A stretch of 35,187 nucleotides of DNA, taken from Alphaproteobacteria bacterium CG1_02_46_17. Lineage in GTDB: Bacteria; Pseudomonadota; Alphaproteobacteria; Micavibrionales; Micavibrionaceae. The position numbers and the translations under genes were made by a program. The notes beneath the pieces were generated by a model. It was not told where the DNA came from. It worked only from the letters and a program-made list of their open reading frames with translations, and searched no databases. The stretch covers positions 1 to 35,187 of the forward strand of contig MNUG01000004.1 of assembly GCA_001871905.1 (NCBI GenBank), in the 5' to 3' direction. This document shows, in pieces, positions 21,794 to 30,429 of this stretch; positions within the stretch are counted from its first letter, which is position 1, and each line of letters begins with the position of its first letter.

Positions 21794-22325
21794 TCAGACT
21801 GATTTAAAGCGGATCATGGTCGCCTTAAATAAGGTCAGGCAGATTCTTGAGCTTGAGGAGAACGATCTCCCCTATCGGCAGGCGGTCGGCTTTAAAGATA
21901 AACTGTTTGAAGATATTGTGACCGGGAATATTGAGAACTTCCCGGCATACACGCAGAAATACAGGGAATACAAAGACAGAATTATCGCTAAGTACGGCGG
22001 GGTTGACGGGCCTTATCGGTTACACGACAAGTTACTGAACAGTTTATCGGTGTTTAAGGCGGCAGGTAGGAGTAAGGGTTGGTGCGGCGGTATCCCAAAC
22101 AATGCTGGTACGGCTACGAGGATCAGTTATTGGTTTGACCCATCTTTCGACAAAGAGGTTCCTATCACAACCTATGCTTCATATCTTGAGTCCGGGTTTA
22201 GGACCAGAACGGGCGTTAGGCCCCCTCGCCCCTTATTCGTACCGAAAACAACTGAGTACCGTAATGCCGGATTTATTGAAGAAGCCGACGAAACAATGAA
22301 AAAACTTAACAATGCATGGAGGTGA
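21768..22325 (+). CDS. Tail completion protein, HK97 gp10-like
   Basis: A 185-residue protein from ATG 21768 (GAGG just upstream; TTG 21747 is less likely). The C-terminal pattern YASYLESGFRTRTGVRPPRPLFVPK matches the GxGRPxRPFxxP ending of gp10/minor-tail-type completion proteins. KYGGVDGPYRLHDKLLNSLSV is the helical centre. It sits upstream of the tail terminator, as in many siphoviruses. It probably acts at the head-tail junction or in the tail completion complex. Confidence 0.65.
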   Translation: MFTLSIEVNQTDLKRIMVALNKVRQILELEENDLPYRQAVGFKDKLFEDIVTGNIENFPAYTQKYREYKDRIIAKYGGVDGPYRLHDKLLNSLSVFKAAGRSKGWCGGIPNNAGTATRISYWFDPSFDKEVPITTYASYLESGFRTRTGVRPPRPLFVPKTTEYRNAGFIEEADETMKKLNNAWR

Positions 22326-22330
22326 CAATC

Positions 22331-22681
22331 GTGGAAACGAACGGGACACAGACAGTATTGATAGCAGCAACAGACGACAAGATCAAGGTCCAATTGTATT
22401 TTGATGTGGTGGAGCTTCTCGTGAAAGCGATGAGCGGCAAGAATGACCAGAAGTTTATCCGGAACCTTGGGCCTATTATGACAAATTTAAACATGAGGCT
22501 TATTGTGTGCGCGAGCGACGACGTGGCTAAGGCGTACTTTAAATGGCGGGCTATCGCAGGGCTTGGGACCGATCCTGCGGCATCCGTGGACACATTCATG
22601 GGCATGCTGATGGCGATGAGGAAAGATCTGAACCCGGCCACGGCGCTGGCCTTAGAGGACGTTGAAGGAGTTTTCCAATGA
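22331..22681 (+). CDS. Hypothetical tail-region protein
   Basis: A 116-residue helical protein. GTG 22331 is favoured over ATG 22316, because GGAGG (22318-22322) lies 8 bases before GTG, and ATG is inside the previous gene's last codons. The sequence reads VQLYFDVVELLVKAMSG, KFIRNLGPIMTNLNMRLIVCASDDVAKAYFKW, GTDPAASVDTFMGMLMAMRKD. No family recognised. It overlaps the next ATG by 4 bases. Confidence 0.5.
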   Translation: METNGTQTVLIAATDDKIKVQLYFDVVELLVKAMSGKNDQKFIRNLGPIMTNLNMRLIVCASDDVAKAYFKWRAIAGLGTDPAASVDTFMGMLMAMRKDLNPATALALEDVEGVFQ

Positions 22682-22899
22682 CAACCTTGATCGACATCTA
22701 TCCAAGAGACGTTTGTGCGATCATTGAGCATCGCAAAGAAGAGCTGGAAAAGCTGTGGCTCTTCCTGAATAATTGTAGCATCCAGTATTCTGCGGAGCAG
22801 AAAGAGATCAAAGATGCCGCGGAGTTTGTGAAAACAAAATTATTTCCGGATATTGAGAGCATACTCAAGACTATGAAAAGCAAGAAGGTACCGAAATGA
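22678..22899 (+). CDS. Small helical hypothetical protein
   Basis: A 73-residue protein, mostly charged helix (CAIIEHRKEELEKLWLFLN, KEIKDAAEFVKTKLFPDIES) with a basic end. It overlaps both neighbours by 4 bases (ATGA). Such short proteins between completion and terminator genes are common in siphoviruses but not functionally assigned. Confidence 0.5.
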   Translation: MTTLIDIYPRDVCAIIEHRKEELEKLWLFLNNCSIQYSAEQKEIKDAAEFVKTKLFPDIESILKTMKSKKVPK

Positions 22900-23363
22900 C
22901 ACTGCCAGGACAGTCACGCGCAGCCAACATAAAAGATTCTTGGAAGAGATTCCTGAATGTCAATCTCAGGACAGAGACTGTTTATGTCGCGTTTGACAAT
23001 TCCCTTGCGCAGCCGAGCGTTCAGGGCCGGCCAATGGAAAAGTGGGTGACTATCAGGATTGGGCAATTTGTCCCTGGTACGTTATCAGATCAGATCGTTG
23101 AGTTCTATTGTTGCACCAGAAGGGACGCTGAGGGATATAAGTGCGCACAGCTCAGGGATACGGTGTATGAGCTTCTAACGGACATTGAGGATGCTTTTAA
23201 GCGGATACCTCTGTATCGCAGCCATCCGACTGCTGCATGGGTAGAGATCGGCAAGATATTGATTCATCGGGAATGGATTCGTGAGTCAGGGGAAGTTGAA
23301 GGCCCGGATGATACGAAAATCAGAACGCTAACGGTCAGGACAAGGATTGCGTCGGGCCTATGA
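22896..23363 (+). CDS. Tail terminator protein (gpU-like)
   Basis: A 155-residue protein with the layout of tail terminators: an N-terminal helix (AANIKDSWKRFLNVN), strands KWVTIRIGQFVP, IVEFYCCTRRDAEGYKCAQLRD, a helix VYELLTDIEDAFKRIPLY, and a C-terminal strand IRTLTVRTRIA. It precedes the tail tube gene, as gpU precedes gpV in lambda. It forms the ring that ends tail polymerisation and joins the head. Overlaps the next gene (ATGA). Confidence 0.65.
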   Translation: MTLPGQSRAANIKDSWKRFLNVNLRTETVYVAFDNSLAQPSVQGRPMEKWVTIRIGQFVPGTLSDQIVEFYCCTRRDAEGYKCAQLRDTVYELLTDIEDAFKRIPLYRSHPTAAWVEIGKILIHREWIRESGEVEGPDDTKIRTLTVRTRIASGL

Positions 23364-23662
23364 ATACGAATATAACCAAGAAAGAGTTTATTCATTGTAA
23401 GGCTTGCGGCAAGCGTCTTATCGCCAGACTTCCGGACGGATCAGGGGAGTTCATATTTGGGAAAAAACCAGATGGCAGTGGGTTTCCGCCTGTCAGGCTG
23501 AAAGTGTGGGGCCTGGTGCAGATATCTTGTCTCAGTCGGCGCTGTGATACGATAACGACATTGAGTTTCTTCCCGCTGATACAACCATCGGCGGACAACA
23601 ATACCAATCAGGACATGAAACAATCAAAAGCTGATAAAGCGTTTGAATCTCCGGTAATATAA
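23360..23662 (+). CDS. Zinc-ribbon protein, Com-like
   Basis: A 100-residue protein with a four-cysteine zinc site: CKACGKRL (Cys13, Cys16) and CLSRRC (Cys57, Cys62), separated by a beta-rich loop that may also bind metal. The layout is close to Mu Com-type zinc ribbons, RNA-binding activators of the mom modification gene, but the spacing is longer and no mom gene is seen. It lies between tail terminator and tail tube genes. RNA binding is inferred; whether it regulates the tail tube mRNA is untested. Confidence 0.5.
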   Translation: MNTNITKKEFIHCKACGKRLIARLPDGSGEFIFGKKPDGSGFPPVRLKVWGLVQISCLSRRCDTITTLSFFPLIQPSADNNTNQDMKQSKADKAFESPVI

Positions 23663-23707
23663 ATTAGGAAGTAATTGTTTTTCACTTAACACGAAAGGAG
23701 ATTCATT

Positions 23708-24292
23708 ATGGCAGGTGGCCCTATTACAGTTGAGACCAGCTCCCTTGCTCTGGGGTTAGCCCAGATCAGAGTTGGCCCCTCAGCGACACACATCGGCAAA
23801 TCTTATCCGGCGCTTTCTGCATCGGATTCCATTGGCTCTTTAACCCAAACCGACTTCTCCGGGAACACTGAATGGTGGGAACATTATTCTGGGTTCCCGC
23901 AGTTGAAGGATTATTCCATCCCTCTGAAGGAAGATGCGACCCTCACCGCAGCGTATGAGGAAATTACTCCGTACAACATCGCCCTTGCAAACGGGATAGA
24001 CCCGACAGGCGGCGGTTATGCGGACGCTCATTCCGGTGAAATCGCCCTCGGTGGAAAGTCTGCGCCGGCTTATGTCCGGATGGAAGCCGTTTACACCTAT
24101 CCGGATGCGGCGCATTACATGACCATCATTTTCCCGAGAGCACAGATTAAGTCCAACCTGGAAGTTTCCATGAACGCAACCGACTCTGCGAAACCCGGTA
24201 TTGAATTTATTTCCAATATCGCGGACAGCAGCAATGCTTCAGGGCATGCTTGCTGGGACGGCAAATCGTTGGGCGTGATTCAATTCACTTAA
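23708..24292 (+). CDS. Major tail tube protein
   Basis: A 194-residue beta-rich protein with a very strong Shine-Dalgarno (GAAAGGAG) before ATG 23708. GSLTQTDFSGNTEWWEHYSG, LKDYSIPLKEDATLTAAYEE and AYVRMEAVYTYPD are typical of the tail tube fold with strand-rich rings. Position between terminator and tail chaperones fits the phage order. A strong GC hairpin follows its stop, as might suit a highly expressed structural gene. Confidence 0.75.
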   Translation: MAGGPITVETSSLALGLAQIRVGPSATHIGKSYPALSASDSIGSLTQTDFSGNTEWWEHYSGFPQLKDYSIPLKEDATLTAAYEEITPYNIALANGIDPTGGGYADAHSGEIALGGKSAPAYVRMEAVYTYPDAAHYMTIIFPRAQIKSNLEVSMNATDSAKPGIEFISNIADSSNASGHACWDGKSLGVIQFT

Positions 24293-24302
24293 ACAATATT
24301 AA

Positions 24303-24334
24303 CCCGGGCTTGCTATTTAATAGGCAGGCCCGGG
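24303..24334 (+). terminator. Strong GC hairpin after the tail tube gene (attenuator or terminator-like)
   Basis: CCCGGGC (24303-24309) pairs perfectly with GCCCGGG (24328-24334); the intervening bases (TTGCTATTTAATAGGCAG) can add TGC/GCA pairs. It lies 10 bases after the tail tube stop. A T-run is missing (CATAAAACAATC follows), so it is not a classic intrinsic terminator. It may reduce readthrough from the abundant tube mRNA to chaperone genes, or protect the 3' end from nucleases. Confidence 0.5.
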
Positions 24335-24367
24335 CATAAAACAATCTTATGGAAAGAGGGGACGAAC

Positions 24368-24925
24368 ATGGACGCACCGGAGAACACAGATAGAGAAAAA
24401 CTCAACCCAAGGCACCGGGTGCTTATAATCGGCACCCGGCAGCTTAGGGGAATAACCATATGGCCCTTGTCTTGCGCGGATGAATTAAAGATGAGGGACA
24501 TTATTATCGCGGCGGCCCAGGATTTTTTCACAGCAAGGGCGCAATCGATGGTTAAAAAGGGGAGCAAGGCGGAAACCCTCGCGCAGTCGTTACCTAATAT
24601 TGATGACATCAGCGCTATGGAGTATGTCGCTTTTGTAATTTCACAGATTGAGAAAAACCTTGCTGAGATCATCCGTTTGTCGATCGACGAAAAGGATGTA
24701 GCCGGCAGCGAGAACCTGCTTGCGGAAATGGACAACACGCAGTTGTCTGAGCTGTTGCTTGCAGTGTTTGATATGAACTTCATGGCCGCACTAAAAAATC
24801 TGCAAAGCCTCGTCGGGAAGGTGAGAGAGATGTTTCAATCGACGAGGCAGGAACCGCAATCTGTCGATGGTACGGCTATCGCCTTGAAGACATCTACCGT
24901 AAGCGATTTACCGAAGGAGGCTTAA
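24368..24925 (+). CDS. Tail assembly chaperone, gpG-like
   Basis: A 185-residue protein with a Shine-Dalgarno (AAAGAGGGG) before ATG 24368. It is helical and acidic in the middle (NIDDISAMEYVAFVISQIEK, LSIDEKDVAGSENLLAEMDN). Its place between tube and tape measure genes is that of lambda gpG. The C-terminal third overlaps a second frame that codes the T extension. It keeps the tape measure soluble during tail assembly. Confidence 0.8.
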   Translation: MDAPENTDREKLNPRHRVLIIGTRQLRGITIWPLSCADELKMRDIIIAAAQDFFTARAQSMVKKGSKAETLAQSLPNIDDISAMEYVAFVISQIEKNLAEIIRLSIDEKDVAGSENLLAEMDNTQLSELLLAVFDMNFMAALKNLQSLVGKVREMFQSTRQEPQSVDGTAIALKTSTVSDLPKEA

Positions 24926-25236
24926 CCAGGGATCAGATCTTTGTTTTATATACCCATGAGATACATCGGCAGATAGAAGCGGCTGGGGGGACTGTCGATG
25001 ATCAAGATGCAGGCAACAAAAAAAGCACCCTGGTCAGAAACGCAACGCCGAACCAACCACAACAGGCTCATCAAAAACAATCGGCAGATATTTTCCCAGT
25101 GTTTGGGTCGCCTGAAGATTACACCAATCTGTCTCAGGAAGAGAGAGAGAAGCTTACACAGGCAATGATGTCCAAACATAAATCTTGGGTAAAGGGCACT
25201 AAGCCTACAGGGGGAAAAGGATGCCGGATCCATTAG
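24368..25236 (+). CDS. gpG-gpT-like fusion by -1 frameshift (tail assembly chaperone)
   Basis: The frame one base back is open from about 24769 through TAG 25234-25236 and has no start of its own, so it must be entered by a -1 shift. Slipping at 24793-24799 joins 144 residues of G to 145 of T, a 289-residue fusion. The T part reads GTAICRWYGYRLEDIYRKRF, then TRDQIFVLYTHEIHRQIEAA, a basic Q/N-rich linker, and a C-terminal EEREKLTQAMMSKHKSWVKG. Its stop lies 16 bases inside the tape measure gene. This is the canonical G/T arrangement of siphoviruses; the fusion binds the tape measure protein through its T part. Confidence 0.85.
24793..24799 (+). other. Programmed -1 frameshift site (A AAA AAT)
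   Basis: In the G frame the codons CTA AAA AAT give the heptamer A AAA AAT, of the X XXY YYZ type, which re-pairs as AAA AAA after a one-base slip. It lies in the only interval where both frames are open (about 24769 to 24925). No other good heptamer was seen there. A downstream stimulator was not identified by eye. Confidence 0.8.
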
Positions 25237-28200
25237 TTCTTGCAACAGAATTCGTCGCTAAGGACATTGATAAATTCATAAAAAATGTCGGTGCGGCTGC
25301 GGCTGCGGTTCGTAGTTTCGCGGCAGCGGCGAAAGGCGCTGGCGATAAAATTGGTCTTGAGTCTATGGGCAGTGAGATTTCTCATCTTGGCCTATTGATG
25401 GGGAAAGCCACAGGGAACACACAGCAATTCCAGGGCGCCTTAGCCAAGCTCGGCCCTCAATATGGGAAGTCTGAAGTAGCTCTTAATAAGTTATATGGTG
25501 AGCTATCAACCATTGAGAAGGCTATCTCAACGACCTCCGCCAGGATGAAGACAAACGGCCAAGATGGGGACGCTTGGGCAAGAAGCTTAGACTATTCTCG
25601 TATTCACTCCGATATGCTGAATAAGCAGCTCAAGGTTTCGAATGACGGCTTTGTCCAGACAGCTAAAACGACGAAAGAAACTGCTGGATATCTTCAAAAT
25701 CAATTTGTTCCTGCCGTAAACAAAGCGTCAGCGGCCACAGCCGGCCACACCAAGACACAGTACGCCCATGGCGCAGCCCTCGGGAAAGTCGAGAGCGCGT
25801 TTGAAAGAATCAAGATCGCCATGCGAGCAACAGCCGCTTACGGTATCGCAGCAGGCGCAATCTATAAAGTAGTGGATGCATTCGTTGCCGGAATAAAAGA
25901 AATAGCCACGTTCGACCAGGCATTAAGAAACCTTGACGCCATTATGGGGGACGTAACAAACGCCCAGTTGTCTATAATGGGTGATAAGATGCTGGAAGTC
26001 GCCAAGCGGACCATGTTCTCCACTGGCGAAATTTCAAACGGCATGACCTTGCTGGCGCAGTCCGGCCTTTCCACAGAAGAATCTTTGATGGCCCTTGACG
26101 CCGTCGCCAACCTCGCGACAGGCACCCTCAGCACCCTCCAAGAAACATCCGACCTTGTCACCACCACCATGCGAGCGTTCAAAATTGAGGCAATAGAAGT
26201 CAATCGCGTATCTGACGTTATGGCGTCCGCCATTAACGGATCAAAGCTTACCATTGATAAACTCCGTATCGCATTCAACTATGTCGGTGCTTCAGCGGCA
26301 CAGGTCGGCCTTGAGCTTGAAGAAACCGCAGCGAGCATGATGCTGCTTGCTAACTCAGGGTTACGAGCCAGCACGACTGGTACGGGCTTGCGGCAGGTTC
26401 TGGCTAAACTGGTGGCCCCAAGCCGGGCTCTTCGAGAGGAGTTCGAGCATCACGGGATCGCCCTTGATCAAGTCAATCCTTCCCTTGTCGGATACGAGAC
26501 TGCCCTGAAAAACCTTGCCGTGGTTCTGTATGATGCTGAGAAAAAGACCGTTGATATGTCTAAGGCGTATGACTTATTCAAGTTGAGAGGCGCACAGGCC
26601 GCAGCTATTATCATTGAAGGGTTCACGTCAGGCAAGTATCACGAAGCTTTGGAAAGTTTGTATGAGACTGGGACTGCCGAAGAAATGGCAGCCAAGCAGA
26701 GCGAAGGCTTAATGGTATCGTTTAAGAACATGAAGGATACCGCTGCGACCGCCGCCGTTGCTTTGGGGGAATCTGGACTTACAGGAATTTTGAAGGTGTT
26801 GGTTAATAGTTTACAGAAGTTTATGCAATCCATGGAGTGGGTTGCAAAAAACAGTTTCGGGTCTGCGATTATCCAGGCGGTTGCTTTGGCGACGTCTATC
26901 AAGTTGGTAGCGTCAGGGTTCATGTATTTAACGATTGCTTTAGCGAAGGCGTCGCCATTGTTGAGTTCTTTTTTGGCTGCCTTAGAGATGATTAATGCAG
27001 GGAATATAGCGCTTGGCCTTGGCCGTATGCAAACCGCTATTGCCGGAGTTGGTGCCGCGTTTAAATTGTTTATCTCATCAGTTTCTGGCTCTTTGCTCAT
27101 TTTTTCCTCCTTGGTTGTAGCGTTGTTCGCCATAGAGAAAAGCCACGAACGGGCCGCTGAAGCCGCTGAGAAGGAAGCTGTTAAACACAAAGAAAATGTT
27201 GAAGTTATCAAAGGGTACATTGATATCTTAAAGGAAGTGGAAGAAGGCTCATTAAGATATATCAGCGTCATGAAACGGTTCCAGGAAGAGCATCCCGAGC
27301 TTGCGAAGAGGATTAAGGAGTTGACTAAAGAAGTTGATATATCGACATTATCATACGAAGAATTTGCAATGGCTATGAAAACTATCTCGCACCAGGAGGC
27401 AATTGACAATATCAATAAGTTAGCTAAGGCGCTTGTAAATTATCAGGAGAAGCTTGACACAATTTCTGATAATCCAATAACAAACTGGGTCCGTGGGTGG
27501 ATGCCTTTAATATCTACTTTCGATGAAATAAAAGAAAAGTCTACGCAAACCCTTGATCAAGTCGCTATCGCCCTTGCCGAAATGGCGGTGAAAGCAAAAG
27601 CCGTGTCCGTTAAGCCATTTATTGAAGAGATAGAAGAGCTTAAAGGAGCTGATGAGGGAGTCATGGCTGAGCTTATTAAGCGTGGCGACCAGGCCATTAA
27701 GGAGATGAACCTATCGCTGGAAAAGACGAAGTTGTTTTATGAATCGATTTTCCAAAACAAGCCGCAGGCAGGCGGCGGGGCTGTAGTTGACAGTTTCTTG
27801 CAACCATATCGGGATATGTATAATGAATTAAGCTTACTTGAGCAGTCCAAGCTATCGGATGTATATGTAAATACCGACAAAGAAATCTCTGAATACAAAA
27901 GAAAAGCTTCTGAAATCGGCCACACAGCAGAACAGCAGGCCGCTGCTGAAATGGCAATAAGAGCTAACCAAATGACAGAGTTTCTGGTATCGATCAATAA
28001 AGAGAAGATGACTGAGGAGGAGCTTGCAAAATTCAAGATCAAGGTTAATCAGGATATGGAAGCCGTGTCCTTAAAATTGCTTGACAATCTGCATAACAGA
28101 ACTATGGCGATCAAAAAGGAAGAGCTTGAGCTTGCGAAGGGAGATGATGATGCATATGGGAAAATCCAAGCTGAAATTACATCAATTATCGAAAAGTATT

Positions 28201-30029
28201 ACAAAGAGCGGTTGCTGATCCAGAAATCCTTCCAGAAAGAAAGCATTACATCCAATGAGGAATTTGCGAAACTGTACGCACAAGCCTTCAGCGATAAGTC
28301 GGACTTCTTCAAGCAGTGGCTGGATGAGGCGATAGCCCAGGAGAACGAAAACTTTGATAAACGGATAGCCACCATCTCTGAAAATTATGACCAAGAGATC
28401 GCGATGTTTATCGCCAAGGAGCAGTACAAGATCACTGAGGCGGAGCAGGCAAGTGAAGATATTGTGACCATAATCCGGGGCGAGAGCGGGAACATTATCA
28501 GCGCTTATAATCAACGTGCAGAAGAGCTTAAAAACTCTGAAGTCCAGCATGGGAACGAAATCATCGATATCGTTAGAGATGTGAACGGAAAGATTATCAG
28601 CGCATCAAATGAAAAGGCTGAAGAAATAAAGAAGGCCGAGGAGGGTTCTCTCGAAAACGTCAAGTCCCTCTATGACAACAAATTTATCGATATTGAAAAC
28701 GCCTCCAAAGAACACTTCTCATACTTGATTGACCTCACTCGCGGGGCAGCAGCGAATGAACTGAAAGCCCTGGAAGAGCATTATAAGAATCTTCAAGGCG
28801 TCGATAGCACAAAAGGACAGCAACGCAACGAAATCAAGCTCAAATACGTTGAGAAAGCCAAGGGGATTTATGAAGACGAGGTAAAGTTCTGGACAGGCCA
28901 GCTTGATCTTGTGAAACAGAAATACCAGAGTCTACTCGACGAAGCTATCGATCTCAAAAAGCAATTGTTTGATTCTGAGAAGACATATGAGCAAGAAATA
29001 TTTGAATTAAAAATCAAGACGCTGTCTGATTACGAACAATATGAAGCAAAGCTGACTCGGTTCGACGAGACAATGGCGAAGGCTGATGCTGAGAAACAGC
29101 TCGCGATCTCAGCCACGACTTTTGAAGAAAAGAAAGCGTATTATCTTCAAGAACAGGAATACATAAAAGATGCGCATTCGCTGATATCTGATCTAAGCAA
29201 TAAAGTAACTGAGGGCGACAGAGAAATTATTTCCGGCGAGAAAGCCAAGCAAACAGCAATAGATTTAACCAATAAAACACGCGCTGCCACCAATGAATCT
29301 ATAAAGGCGCTCGACGATATCAATAAGCAGGAGCAAGCGAATGAGAAAAAGAGGTATGAAGACATCAATAAAGAGTTGAAATCAACGAATGATATGCTCA
29401 AAACGTTATCGGATCTAGCACAAAATATTACGAAAGAAATATTGGTGAATGTCAAAATATACGGAGCTGAGGCTGCGACCAAGTTATTAGACACGCTTAA
29501 TAAACTGAAAGATAAAAAAACAGAATCCCAACACACGCACACTGAAATCACCATCCAGAAGATTATAAAAGAAAGCAGATGGGGTGGCCTAATCGAAGGC
29601 GCACGATCCGGCCTGAGAAAACTCGCATTCGGCGGGAGCCTTCCAGGGTACGGAGGCGGTGACATTGTCAATGCCAAGCTCGAACCAGGAGAGTTCGTCC
29701 ACAGGAAAGAGGCTGTCCGGAAGTACGGCGCTAACTTCATGTATAGGTTGAACAACCTTTTAATCCCGACAGAGATGGTGAACGCTATCAGGGCGCAGTT
29801 GGGCGGGTTGATTACGCCAAAGATTCAGGTGCCCGTCATGCCGTCGCCGTTTAAGTTGGCGATGCAAGCAGGTGGATCTGTGCCGGCGCTATCAGGGTTG
29901 CAAAACATGGGCAGTCTAAATCTGTCATTCGATAATGCCCCGGTAGGGGTTATCTATGGCGAGATTGACGTTCTGAAACGGTTAGGCCAGCAAGTGAAGC
30001 AACAGCAACGTTTACGGAAAAACATATAA
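25221..30029 (+). CDS. Tape measure protein (TP901-like core)
   Basis: A 1,602-residue tail tape measure, which sets tail length and may help DNA entry. Residues about 225-560 are the TP901 core domain (FDQALRNLDAIMG, TGEISNGMTLLAQSGLSTEE, NYVGASAAQVGLELEETAA, MMLLANSGLRASTTGTGLR). Two hydrophobic segments lie near 548-590 and 610-640. The following 800 residues are long charged coiled coil. A tandem repeat with a 33-residue period lies at about 1081-1140. The C-terminal GGSLPGYGGGDIVNAKLEPG with EFVHRKEAVRKYG (about 1470-1505) is the usual tape measure ending. A length of 1,602 residues suggests a tail of roughly 240 nm by the common 1.5 angstrom per residue rule. GGGGGAAAAGG precedes ATG 25221. 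Confidence 0.9.
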   Translation: MPDPLVLATEFVAKDIDKFIKNVGAAAAAVRSFAAAAKGAGDKIGLESMGSEISHLGLLMGKATGNTQQFQGALAKLGPQYGKSEVALNKLYGELSTIEKAISTTSARMKTNGQDGDAWARSLDYSRIHSDMLNKQLKVSNDGFVQTAKTTKETAGYLQNQFVPAVNKASAATAGHTKTQYAHGAALGKVESAFERIKIAMRATAAYGIAAGAIYKVVDAFVAGIKEIATFDQALRNLDAIMGDVTNAQLSIMGDKMLEVAKRTMFSTGEISNGMTLLAQSGLSTEESLMALDAVANLATGTLSTLQETSDLVTTTMRAFKIEAIEVNRVSDVMASAINGSKLTIDKLRIAFNYVGASAAQVGLELEETAASMMLLANSGLRASTTGTGLRQVLAKLVAPSRALREEFEHHGIALDQVNPSLVGYETALKNLAVVLYDAEKKTVDMSKAYDLFKLRGAQAAAIIIEGFTSGKYHEALESLYETGTAEEMAAKQSEGLMVSFKNMKDTAATAAVALGESGLTGILKVLVNSLQKFMQSMEWVAKNSFGSAIIQAVALATSIKLVASGFMYLTIALAKASPLLSSFLAALEMINAGNIALGLGRMQTAIAGVGAAFKLFISSVSGSLLIFSSLVVALFAIEKSHERAAEAAEKEAVKHKENVEVIKGYIDILKEVEEGSLRYISVMKRFQEEHPELAKRIKELTKEVDISTLSYEEFAMAMKTISHQEAIDNINKLAKALVNYQEKLDTISDNPITNWVRGWMPLISTFDEIKEKSTQTLDQVAIALAEMAVKAKAVSVKPFIEEIEELKGADEGVMAELIKRGDQAIKEMNLSLEKTKLFYESIFQNKPQAGGGAVVDSFLQPYRDMYNELSLLEQSKLSDVYVNTDKEISEYKRKASEIGHTAEQQAAAEMAIRANQMTEFLVSINKEKMTEEELAKFKIKVNQDMEAVSLKLLDNLHNRTMAIKKEELELAKGDDDAYGKIQAEITSIIEKYYKERLLIQKSFQKESITSNEEFAKLYAQAFSDKSDFFKQWLDEAIAQENENFDKRIATISENYDQEIAMFIAKEQYKITEAEQASEDIVTIIRGESGNIISAYNQRAEELKNSEVQHGNEIIDIVRDVNGKIISASNEKAEEIKKAEEGSLENVKSLYDNKFIDIENASKEHFSYLIDLTRGAAANELKALEEHYKNLQGVDSTKGQQRNEIKLKYVEKAKGIYEDEVKFWTGQLDLVKQKYQSLLDEAIDLKKQLFDSEKTYEQEIFELKIKTLSDYEQYEAKLTRFDETMAKADAEKQLAISATTFEEKKAYYLQEQEYIKDAHSLISDLSNKVTEGDREIISGEKAKQTAIDLTNKTRAATNESIKALDDINKQEQANEKKRYEDINKELKSTNDMLKTLSDLAQNITKEILVNVKIYGAEAATKLLDTLNKLKDKKTESQHTHTEITIQKIIKESRWGGLIEGARSGLRKLAFGGSLPGYGGGDIVNAKLEPGEFVHRKEAVRKYGANFMYRLNNLLIPTEMVNAIRAQLGGLITPKIQVPVMPSPFKLAMQAGGSVPALSGLQNMGSLNLSFDNAPVGVIYGEIDVLKRLGQQVKQQQRLRKNI

Positions 30030-30046
30030 TAATCGGCGGTGAAATT

Positions 30047-30424
30047 ATGAATCTTGGCGGTGTCGATATAGGAACGGACTTCTACCAGAGTGCAAGGTAT
30101 GGGTATTCCAGGGTTGATTCCCGCATGGTATTATCCAGAGCGGATACTCCCATGATCTGGGGTCAGGAAGCAGGTCCCCAAACATTTGATCTTGTAGGTG
30201 GCGAAAACTATGCGACACTCACAGGGACACAGCTTGAGGCATTATATTCTCTTGCAAAAGTAGCCGGGGCAGAGTATGATCTTATAAATAATTCAACAAC
30301 AATTTCGGTTGTATTCCGGAACTGGGATCAGCCGGTAATTGAATATGAAGCATTAGGCCCGAGGGAGGTAATGGCCGGGACGGACATTTATCGAAATGTA
30401 AAGATTAAATTAATGGAGGCTTAA
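30047..30424 (+). CDS. Minor tail protein (hypothetical)
   Basis: A 125-residue protein following the tape measure gene: YGYSRVDSRMVLSRADTPMIWG, FDLVGGENYATLTGTQLEAL, then TTISVVFRNWDQPVIEYEAL. Its beta-rich composition and position are those of the first distal tail/tip proteins (as lambda gpM). Family not recognised. Confidence 0.6.
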   Translation: MNLGGVDIGTDFYQSARYGYSRVDSRMVLSRADTPMIWGQEAGPQTFDLVGGENYATLTGTQLEALYSLAKVAGAEYDLINNSTTISVVFRNWDQPVIEYEALGPREVMAGTDIYRNVKIKLMEA

Positions 30425-30429
30425 AACGA

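Noticed and set aside
26639-27415. Long minus-strand open frame opposite the tape measure gene
   Set aside because: It is a shadow of the coding strand in a long alanine- and lysine-rich gene.
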